NCBI GenBank assembly: GCA_037444775.1
Contig: JBBILU010000050.1
Location: 1 to 6,937, forward strand
Source: JBBILU01 sp037444775
Lineage (GTDB): Bacteria; Patescibacteriota; Gracilibacteria; BD1-5; UBA6164
Reading direction: 5' to 3'
DNA: 6,937 bases
Numbering within the stretch: the first letter of the stretch is position 1; each line of letters starts with the position of its first letter. This document shows, one piece after another, positions 1 through 6,715 of this stretch. Below the pieces are notes generated by a model that worked only from the letters and a program-made list of their open reading frames with translations, was not told the DNA's origin and searched no databases. Position numbers and translations under genes: made by a program.

Positions 1-39
1 TGCTTTGATTATATAAGTTTTTTAAAAAAGTCCAAAAAA

Positions 40-79
40 TTTTAAAAAGTGAAAAGAATGGCAATTTTTGTCATTCTTT
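40..79 (-). terminator. Probable intrinsic terminator of the minus-strand operon
   Basis: An inverted repeat pairs positions 53-60 with 72-79, and inner bases 61-64 with 68-71 extend the stem with one imperfect pair. Read on the minus strand, the hairpin is followed by T-rich sequence (TTTTC, then TTTTT further on). The stem overlaps the stop codon of the membrane protein gene, so the operon would end right at its last codon. The stem is AT-rich and the T run is interrupted, so efficiency is uncertain. Confidence 0.5.
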
Positions 80-1010
80 AAATAGTTCCTTCTGGAATAA
101 TCCAAAAAGTTAAAATAAAATAATTAATAACCAATATAAAAACTCATATTATAGCATAAAATACAGTTGCCTTAGCTTTTTTTATAGATTCTTCGTTTCA
201 CCTAGATAATAATATTCTTGTTCAAGCATAAATTATCATAATTACAATAGCAAGTCAAACAAAACTATTTGTCCAATTTATTATTCTAATAATAATTCAA
301 ATTATTCATTCAACTGGAGTTGAAGATGTACAAGTTACTCAAAGTGTTCAATCACAGATTACTGTTGAATAAGCAGCATCAACTAAAAACCTAGCTATTT
401 TTACTATAACAAATCAAATTATGGCATAAAGAATTGTGGTTTTAGCAGTTTTTATTTTGTCTTCGGCTCAATTTGCAGTAACCATTCTATAAAATGCAAA
501 TATAGCAACAGCAATAAAGAAAAATGCAGCAGCAGTTTCAAGCAATTTAATAAGAGGATTAATAACTTTTTCCAAAATAGAATAAGCAATTCATCAATTC
601 ACTCATTCATCAAAAATAACAAGAGTAAATGAATAAGCAATTTGCATAACTATTATTCAAACTGTCATCCATAAAAGTCATTTTTTGAATTTATTAAATT
701 CATCTTCTGAATTTGTTGCAAAAAGTAACCTAATTACAACTATCAGAAAATAAACTGTTGCGATTGCAAAAAATAAATTTTTTAAATCACGAGCAAAATT
801 TAATAATCCGTTACGAATTCATCTTTCTCAGCCAATTCAAACATCATGAAATTCATCATCTTGTAAATTTTTTAATCTATCATTATTTGTAACTTGTCCT
901 CAAGCAGTTGTTGTTCAGCCAATTCAAACATTCAAATCAACTCAATAAGAAATATTTACTCACAAAAATAATGAAAATATTATAGATAGTGTTATTAAAA
1001 GTTTTTTCAT
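78..1010 (-). CDS. Polytopic membrane protein with three VirB2/TrbC-pilin-like units
   Basis: With UGA read as Gly this is a 310-residue protein ending in TAA. The ATG at 1010 is the only usable start, because an in-frame stop lies 27 bases upstream. Residues 1-23 form a signal peptide or first membrane segment (MKKLLITLSIIFSLFLG). Hydrophobic segments lie near 79-99, 112-133, 158-178, 192-213, 236-264 and 281-304. Three units begin at Arg94, Arg175 and Arg265 and align without gaps: Glu at +8, Asp/Glu at +9, Lys at +15 and Gly at +24. The second and third share a KxAKxTxxYAIIG core. That pattern, a charged loop between two helices, resembles VirB2/TrbC pilin subunits and the pilin-like proteins common in Patescibacteria. 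The gene follows the secretion ATPase on the same strand. A pilus or membrane-channel component is inferred. A short Cys-containing loop (Cys219, Cys227) between units two and three could form a disulfide outside the membrane. Confidence 0.85.
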
Positions 1011-1055
1011 AAAGATGAAATTAAAAAATAATTTTTACTCTAATATTTTTAGCAA

Positions 1056-1090
1056 ATTCCCCCTTGTGTTTCCATTTAATAAAGGAGAAT
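1056..1090 (-). other. Hairpin between the ATPase and membrane protein genes
   Basis: Positions 1081-1090 and 1056-1065 pair over 10 bp around a 15-base loop. On the minus-strand transcript the two non-Watson-Crick positions are G-U pairs; on the plus strand they would be C-A mismatches. The structure is therefore better formed in RNA of the operon. No long T run follows, so it is not a clear terminator. It could be an RNA processing site, a partial attenuator or a stability element; none of these is demonstrated. Confidence 0.4.
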
Positions 1091-1104
1091 TTTTATATGA
1101 AAAT

Positions 1105-3942
1105 TTACTCTGGCATAATACCTAATCTAGCTTCAATTTCCATATCAACATATTTTTTCTTCCTTCAATATTTTCTTCTAGAATATTCTTTTACGATTTC
1201 AGCAACTTTTTTGTTTTCATAATTTTTATCCCAAAGAGTTTTTACATCAAAAGGTCTACTTGAAGCATTATCAATATTTAACTTCATATATGTTGTAAAG
1301 TTTGCAATTCCAATAATATCTTGTTGAGATAAAAGTGGAGCATATTCTTTTTCCATATATTCAGCATCTTCAGCACCAACTTTGAAAGATTGTATTGTTC
1401 AAGCATTTCAGAAAACTGCTTCTTTAATTGTTGGTTTGTCTCATTTCTTTGCTCAGCTTCATCAAATTTGAGCAATAAATTGGTGAGCCATTATAAGTGC
1501 TAAATGATATTTACGAGCTTCTGAAAGAATCTCTCAAAAAGTGTCTGTTGCAAAGTTTTGAAACTCATCAACATACATGTAAAAATCTTTTCTTTCTTCT
1601 TCTGGAATATCAGCTCTACTCATCGCAGCCATATTAACTTTTGAAACAAAAACTAATCAAAGTAATTGTGCATTTAAAGCTCAAATTTTTCATTTAGAAA
1701 GATTTACCATCAAAACTTTTCTATTATCCATTATTTCTCTAATGTTGAAAGCTGACTTTGGTTGACCGATAATATTTCTAACAGTTGTATTTGTAATAAA
1801 AGGTCAGAATTTTGCAGAAAAGTAAGGAATCATTTCTTGTTTTTCTCTATCTCAAGTATTTGCATATTCATGTTCCCAGAAAGATTTTACAACTGGATTT
1901 TTTACTTTGCTTGTTTTATATTTCATAAAAGCATCATCAACAAAAAGTCTAGGAACATCAATTAATGTTCATCAATCTTCCTGATCTTCCATAAGAGTCA
2001 AAGCTCAGTTACGGAAATAATGTTGAATACGAGGTCAAAATATTTCATCACCAAATATTTTGATAAATATTTCAGTAGCATCAAGAGCTGCTCTATCCAT
2101 TTCTCTTTTTCTAGCATCAATATCTGTTGAAATAACTTCCAAAATATTTAATCACATTGGTCTTTCATCATCAGCTGGGTCAAAAACTATTATATCTTTT
2201 GCTCTTTCTTTTGGAGCATAAGCCAAAATATCTTCAACTAAATCTCAGTGTGGATCTATAACACAAATTCAATCTCAATTCCGTAAATCTTGTCTTGCTA
2301 AATATCCAATAAATACAGATTTTCAACCTCACGATTTTCAAATTATATAATGATGTCTAGATCTATCTTTTCTAGAAAAATAAACTGGAGTTTTTTTATT
2401 TCTATATTCATTATATCAAAGCAAAACTCAATCTTTAAAAACTGGAAAACCTCAAAGTTTTCTATGGATTTTAGCATTTTCTCACTTTTCATTTTTTTCT
2501 TCTAATATTGTCGGATCTTTTGGAAATTTCAAATTATGTGGAGGTGGAAGTTTCTTGTATTCTAACCAATTAATTAAAGGAGATTTATTATAATTAATAT
2601 CTGGAAAATGGAAAATACTTGTAATTTCATCAGTGGAAAAATAAGAGACATTTTGAAAAAATCAAACAAGTTTTCTTCTAAAAGCAAAATATCTAATTGG
2701 TATAAAAATAAATGGAAGTAAATCTTCCCAAAATTGAGGGTTATCAAGGGAATTATTATATTCATCAGAAAAAACAGAAGAAGCTGCAACTATTGATTTA
2801 ATTCAATTTGTAGAATTATCTTCATTTTTTGATGATACAAGAATTCTTATAGAAGTTTGAAAAGCTGGTTGACTAGCAGCTTCTCACATAAGTTTTTGAC
2901 TTTCAGTTTCTGCTTGATTAAATATTTTATAAGAATCTCATTCACTTGCTCAAGGAGCTGTTGTAGATTTTACCATTGCATCACTTCATTGAAATAATGC
3001 AACAAAAATATTATAAAACGGTTCAAAAGGTTTCCATAACCATTTTAATGGGTTATTTAGTCATTTTTTGTATTTTCATTTTGCAACAAGTCAAGCAGCT
3101 TTTTTTGCTTTATTATTCCAAGAAGATCATTCAGGTTTAATAACAATTTGTAAAACTGCTTTATCTGTTTTATCAAGTCCACCAAAAACATTGGCAAAGT
3201 TGTTAAGAGGATCATCCTCTAAATATTTATAAGTTTTTATAGGATAAACATCATCATGTTCTTTTCACAAAGATGCAACTTTTAATCTATATCATTTTTC
3301 TTCTTTCAAATTAACATATCAAGTTTTGTCATCAATAATTTGAACTTCTGCATTTGTAAAGTTTGAAGTAATATGTTGAGTTACAAGTCATAAATAATTT
3401 TTGTAAGTTGTAATGAAAAAATTTACTTGCCCATTATCATAAACAAGTTCCATACTAATTTTACTATGTTTGAAGAAAAAGTTCAGTGTAGAATCTGTAA
3501 CAGAAACTTCTGGCATTTTGTGAATTGCTTTATAAAACATTGACATAACTCACATTTTTTCTTTGAAATCTTTTTTAGTTTCGTGTTCTTTATCAAGTTT
3601 TGAATCTGCTCTTGGTAAAGTAACTTTTAAATAAACCAAATTTTTTGAATACCATAATTCAAATAAAACTCTAATTAATTTTAATAAAAAAACAAATAAT
3701 ATAAAAATCAGAATTCATTGAATAATCCGAATTCATAAGTTTTGAAAGAAATCCAAAAATCCTCCAGAATCTGCAGCTTCAGAAGCTCAAGTATCGTAAG
3801 AAGTAGTTTTTGTTATGTTTGTTGCAGAATTCAACTCAATATTATTTGAATTTGTAACTAATCCTGCAAAAATATATTCTATAGAAAATATTATTGCTAT
3901 TAAGCTAAAAAATAGCTTTCTAAAAACTTTATATGCTTTCAT
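1105..3942 (-). CDS. Type IV secretion VirD4/TraG-like AAA+ ATPase, membrane anchored
   Basis: This 945-residue protein (UGA = Gly, stop TAA) is likely the motor or coupling ATPase of a type IV secretion-like machine. The ATG at 3942 lies about 29 bases after a predicted transcription start. Residues 5-28 are a signal sequence or first membrane helix, and 70-94 a second helix, so the ATPase faces the cytoplasm. Residues 95-470 form a conserved domain that precedes the motor in Patescibacteria homologues, ending in SIFHFPD (442-448) and LPPP (465-468). A Lys/Gly-rich linker lies at about 275-294. The motor has Walker A GKSGGGKS (535-542), then CVIDPHGDL (560-568), FDPAD (587-591), Walker B YVDEFQNF (790-797; Asp792, Glu793), a sensor-like LIMAHQF (816-822) and FGNAGT (844-849). 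Three of the four Walker A glycines are UGA codons. The next gene encodes a pilin-like membrane protein. Family assignment is firm; whether it moves DNA or protein is unknown. Confidence 0.93.
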
Positions 3943-3977
3943 TTTGTTTTTGTTTTTGTTTTAAATAAATTTTCTAT

Positions 3978-4006
3978 ATTCTAACATAAAATAAAAAAAG
4001 TCTCAA
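3978..4006 (-). promoter_or_regulatory. Sigma70-type promoter of the secretion ATPase operon
   Basis: On the minus strand, TTGAGA (4001-4006) is followed after exactly 17 bases by TAGAAT (3978-3983). Each differs from consensus at one position. Transcription would start near 3971, giving a leader of about 29 bases before the ATG at 3942. The leader is A-rich with repeated AAAAC and no Shine-Dalgarno sequence. Confidence 0.7.
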
Positions 4007-4025
4007 ATATTTTAAGGACTTTTTT
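3993..4025. repeat. AT-rich inverted repeat overlapping the ATPase promoter
   Basis: AAAAAAGTC at 3994-4002 pairs with GACTTTTTT at 4017-4025 around a 14-base loop. The left arm and loop contain the -35 box of the minus-strand promoter. It could be a weak terminator insulating the promoter from transcripts arriving from the right, or an operator-like palindrome. Only three G-C pairs support it, so in this AT-rich DNA it may be chance. Confidence 0.25.
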
Positions 4026-4088
4026 ATTTTTTTAAAATTATTACTTTTATATTCAACTTTTTCTATTATTTTTTCCTAATGAAATTAG
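4007..4088. other. AT-rich spacer with an imperfect palindrome, no gene
   Basis: This spacer separates the minus-strand promoter from the broken ATPase fragment. It is almost pure A/T. Near its right edge, 4069-4080 and 4084-4094 form an imperfect hairpin (TAAT paired with ATTA, flanked by T6 and A6, one bulged C). It sits at the 5' breakpoint of the DUF4143 fragment. I see no coding signal or promoter for the plus strand here. Confidence 0.4.
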
Positions 4089-4487
4089 AAAAAACAACTG
4101 GCTAAAGTAGTTTTTTCTGGGAGTTCAAGCATTGACATTATAAAATGAATATATAACTTATCAAGAAGAGCTTTGGTTTATAAACTCAATCCTCTTTCAT
4201 TTAGAGAATTTCTTAATTTTAGATATTCCTATGATTTCACAGAGTTGTCATTACAAGAAATTTTTGACCCAAAAAATATTTTAGAAAGTTTTTATGAAAA
4301 GATACATAAAATTCCTTTATTTGAAGAATTTAAGAATTATTTAGCTTTTGGAGAGTTTCCATTTTTTCTTGAATGAGAGAAAAAAGAATATACTTTAAAA
4401 CTTGAAAATGCAATAAATAAAATTATTTATGAAGATATAGGAGCTTTTTATTCACTCAAAACTGGTCGGATTTGAGTGGGACGATAG
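4089..4487 (+). pseudogene. Fragment of a DUF4143-type AAA ATPase (AAA_14 family)
   Basis: The open frame (UGA = Gly) encodes 132 residues with no in-frame ATG near its beginning. It opens with VVFSGSSSIDIIKG, then LSRRALVYKLNPLSFREFL, then GEFPFF and INKIIYEDIGAFYSLKT. These match, in order, the end of the AAA_14 nucleotide-binding domain (sensor GSSS, Arg finger region, PLSFREFL) and the start of DUF4143. Full-length members are roughly 400 residues. Here the N-terminal Walker A and Walker B part is missing, and homology stops after SLKT: a short unrelated tail (GRIGVGR) runs into TAG. The protein could not bind ATP. Intact members are often spread by horizontal transfer and have been suggested to act in toxin-like or defence systems; this copy is best read as a remnant. 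A TTG at 4173 could start a shorter peptide, but nothing supports its use. Confidence 0.8.
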
Positions 4488-4504
4488 ATATTTTTTATAA
4501 ATTT

Positions 4505-4533
4505 TTATTGAAAAAAATCTAAAAATCTATAAT
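4505..4533 (+). promoter_or_regulatory. Likely promoter of the exonuclease/zinc-ribbon operon
   Basis: A perfect -10 box TATAAT lies at 4528-4533, 30 bases before the ATG at 4564. The -35 is weak: TTATTG at 4505-4510 has the right 17-base spacing, while the better TTGAAA at 4508-4513 is only 14 bases away. The predicted leader is about 24 bases, A/T-rich, without a Shine-Dalgarno sequence. Confidence 0.55.
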
Positions 4534-4563
4534 ATAAAAATGCTTTATTTTTTAAACAAATAA

Positions 4564-5181
4564 ATGAGAATATTAGTATTTGATACGGAAACTACGGGTT
4601 TTATAGACAAAAAAGAAACAGATTTAACTAAACAACCAAGTGTTATTCAATTTGCTTGAATAATTTGAAAATTAGAAAATAAAATATTTAAAGAAGAAAA
4701 AAGAATAAATATTTTGATAAATCCTTGAAAACCAATTCCTTTTAGATCTTCGCAAGTTAATCATATTTATGATATAGATGTAAAGTGAAAACCAGAATTT
4801 TATGAAATTTCTCACGAAATTATTTCTGCTATAAATTCAGTTGATGCAATTGTTTGACACAATATTGAATATGATGAAGATATGATCAAGCTAGAATTAA
4901 AAAGATTGGGAATTGATTATGAATATAGACCAAAACAAGTAATTTGTACAATGAATTCTACAATTAATTATTGTAAATTACCTAAAAAAAATGACCTTTC
5001 AAAATGATACAAAAGACCAAAGTTATGAGAACTTCATAAGGTATTATTTAAAGAATATTTCATTTGAGCTCATGATGCTATTGTTGATGTGGAAGCAACT
5101 TTGAAATGTTTCGTTGAACTTGCTAATAATGATATAATAAAAGTAGAAAAAAAACAAGAAAATATTATGAGTTTATTTTAA
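4564..5181 (+). CDS. DEDDh 3'-5' exonuclease, DNA polymerase III epsilon-like
   Basis: This 205-residue protein (eight of ten glycines are UGA) has the RNase-T/DnaQ exonuclease fold. It removes nucleotides from 3' ends, either as the proofreader of replicative DNA polymerase or in repair. Exo I is DTETTG (Asp7, Glu9), Exo II is GHNIEYD (98-104, Asp104), and Exo III is HDAIVD (His170, Asp175). All five catalytic residues of the DEDDh class are present. The length matches a stand-alone epsilon-like exonuclease with little beyond the domain. The last residues, IMSLF, resemble the QLSLF-type sliding-clamp-binding pentapeptide, although the Gln is replaced by Ile. It is co-oriented with a zinc-ribbon gene 12 bases downstream and with recA, which suggests a role in DNA maintenance. 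Whether it is the true dnaQ product or a paralogue is not decidable here, so no symbol is given. Confidence 0.92.
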
Positions 5182-5193
5182 TAAAATAATTTT

Positions 5194-5424
5194 ATGTGAA
5201 ATTTTTGAGATTTGATAAATATTGATGCTTTTTGACAAAAACTAGCTTATTTTTCAGAAGATAGATGAAAAGTAAGTTTTTATTGTAAAGATTGTAGAGA
5301 AATAGTTGATACAAATAGAATAAATCCTAATCAATATATTTTTGAGTGTAAAAAGTGTTCTGGGAAAAATATTGTGATAGGAACTTATGAATGATTAAAA
5401 AGTAATTACAAAATAAAAAAATAA
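5194..5424 (+). CDS. Small four-cysteine zinc-ribbon protein of unknown function
   Basis: I do not recognise the family. This 76-residue protein begins 12 bases after the exonuclease stop and is probably cotranscribed with it. Its second codon is UGA, so the standard code would end it at once. Two CxxC pairs (Cys31/Cys34 in YCKDC and Cys52/Cys55 in ECKKC), 17 residues apart, form a typical zinc ribbon. The N-terminal 30 residues (NIDAFGQKLAYFSEDRG) may be a short helical partner-binding segment, and the C-terminus is basic (LKSNYKIKK). Such ribbons usually bind nucleic acid or protein partners, and its place between an exonuclease and recA fits a nucleic-acid role, but that is inference. The stop is followed within two bases by the -35 box of recA. 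Coding status rests on the patterned cysteines and on Gly use of UGA (five of seven) like its neighbours. Confidence 0.82.
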
Positions 5425-5425
5425 T

Positions 5426-5454
5426 TTGACAAACCATATATACTTTTATATTAT
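5426..5454 (+). promoter_or_regulatory. Promoter of recA
   Basis: A perfect -35 box TTGACA (5426-5431) is followed after 17 bases by TATTAT (5449-5454), five of six matches to the -10 consensus. Predicted transcription starts near 5461, leaving about 26 bases of leader. The leader also contains TATAAT at 5462-5467, with no good -35 of its own. I see no convincing palindromic LexA-type operator, and no Shine-Dalgarno sequence before the ATG. Confidence 0.8.
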
Positions 5455-5486
5455 ATTTGTATATAATATTTATTAACTATAAAAAA

Positions 5487-6473
5487 ATGGATAAGCAAGA
5501 AGCATTGAAAAATGCATTGGCAATGATTGAAAAACAATTTGGTAAAGGTTCTATAATGACTTTATGAGATGAAAATACTTGAATGAATGTTGAAACTACT
5601 TCTTCTGGTTCTTTGGGTTTAGATATTGCTCTTTGATGAGGTTATGCTAAATGAAGAATTGTTGAAATTTATTGACCAGAATCTTCTTGAAAAACAACTT
5701 TAACATTACATGCTATTGCGGAATGTCAAAAAAATTGATGAACAGCAGCTTTTATAGATGCTGAACATGCTTTTGATCCAAAATATGCTGAAAAAATTTG
5801 AGTAAATTTGAAAAGCTTAATTATTTCTCAACCTGATTATGGTGAACAAGCTTTAGAAATAGTTGACTCTTTAGTTAGATCTGGAGCAATTGATTTAGTT
5901 GTTGTAGATAGTGTTGCTGCTTTGACACCAAAAGCTGAAATAGAGTGAGATATGTGAGATTCTCATATGTGATTACAAGCAAGACTTATGAGTCAAGCTC
6001 TTAGAAAATTAACTTGAGTAATCAGTAAAACAAAATCAACAGTAATTTTTATTAATCAAATAAGAATGAAAATTTGAGTTATGTTTGGTAGTCCAGAAAC
6101 TACAACTGGTTGAAATGCTTTGAAGTTTTATGCTTCTCAAAGACTTGATATTAGAAGAAAGTGAAAAATAGAAAGCTGAGCATGAATGGAAAAAGAAGTA
6201 AATTGAAGTGAAACAATAGTTAAAGTCATAAAAAATAAAATAGCTCCTCCATTTAAAGAAGCAAGTTTTGATGTAATGTATAATGAATGAATTTCAAAAA
6301 CTTGAGAAATTGTTGATATTTGATCTAATTTATGAATTATTAAAAAGTCAGGTTCTTTTTATTCTTACTGAGAAATTAAGTTAGGACAATGAAGAGAAAA
6401 TGTTAGAACTTATTTGAAAGAAAATCCAATTTTAGCAAATGAAATAGAAGAAGTTATAAAGAATAGTTTATAG
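5487..6473 (+). CDS. recA: RecA recombinase
   Basis: RecA forms ATP-dependent filaments on single-stranded DNA and carries out strand exchange in homologous recombination and repair. The 328-residue product is colinear with bacterial RecA. It shows Walker A GPESSGKT (63-70), the catalytic Glu in DAEHAFDP (Glu93), Walker B LVVVD (137-141), loop L1 around 150-165 (GDMGDSHMGLQAR) and loop L2 at 190-210 (NQIRMKIGVMF then TTTGGNA), with Gln191 as the ATP-sensing residue. UGA encodes 26 of 37 glycines, including both Walker A glycines, GG of ALGGG and several in L1 and L2. This makes recA the best proof of the code in the window. At 328 residues it is shorter than E. coli RecA (352): it ends at EEVIKNSL and lacks the acidic C-terminal tail that restrains activity there. 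ATG at 5487 gives the normal N-terminus (KNALAMIEKQFGKGSIM). It has its own promoter and terminator. Confidence 0.99.
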
Positions 6474-6493
6474 AAAAAATTATTAATGTTCTA

Positions 6494-6524
6494 AAAAAGC
6501 CTTTTCGTTTTGAAGAGGCTTTTT
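6494..6524 (+). terminator. Intrinsic terminator of recA
   Basis: A 13-bp stem pairs 6494-6506 with 6512-6524 around a five-base loop. It has a GCC/GGC core, one G-U pair and a T5 tail that is part of the A-T stem, 21 bases after the recA stop. The opposite strand also ends in a T run, so the structure may work in both directions and shield recA from transcripts from the right. Confidence 0.88.
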
Positions 6525-6587
6525 GATATATATAAACTAATTGGAATAAAAAATTAAAGTCCTAAAAAGAATTAAAGACGGAAGATT

Positions 6588-6695
6588 TTGAAAATTAAAC
6601 TAAACAAAAGAAATTTCAGATGGGTATTAATAAGTTATTGTGATAATTATTGAGAATGCTACATTAATGATGAAGAACCACAATATAAATTTTAA
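6588..6695 (+). other. Short open frame of 35 codons, doubtful
   Basis: From a TTG at 6588 a frame stays open to TAA and encodes a basic N-terminal half (KIKLNKRNFRWVLIS) and an acidic C-terminal half (GECYINDEEPQYKF), with one UGA read as Gly. There is no ATG, no promoter and no family I recognise. It may be a remnant of a larger gene or chance. The rest of 6525-6715 shows nothing I can support. Confidence 0.15.
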
Positions 6696-6715
6696 CATCT
6701 TTTATTTTTACCTAA

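Noticed and set aside
1035..1055. Possible separate promoter for the pilin-like gene (TTGCTA on the minus strand at 1050-1055)
   Set aside because: A base-perfect 17-base spacer leads only to ATTATT, a poor -10 box, and would leave almost no leader. Not supported.
1284..1475. Minus-strand 63-codon frame overlapping the ATPase C-terminus
   Set aside because: It is out of frame with the ATPase and appears only because standard-code stops break the real frame. The ATPase frame carries LIMAHQF and FGNAGT across the same bases.
1762..1965. Plus-strand open frame of 67 codons inside the ATPase gene
   Set aside because: It lies antisense to the Walker A-to-Walker B part of the ATPase, which has unmistakable conserved motifs. 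Its translation is a low-complexity shadow with no domain.
4079..4105. ATG at 4079 as a start for the DUF4143 fragment
   Set aside because: It is in a different frame and stops after eight codons at TAA.
5462..5467. Second perfect TATAAT in the recA leader as the main promoter
   Set aside because: No acceptable -35 box lies 16-18 bases upstream, whereas the upstream pair TTGACA-17-TATTAT is near consensus.
24..6579. A shared AAAGTCC word in three intergenic stretches (near 28, on the minus strand near 4016-4022, and near 6556)
   Set aside because: Seven bases in A/T-rich spacers with no conserved flanks. Chance is likely and no repeat unit can be defined.
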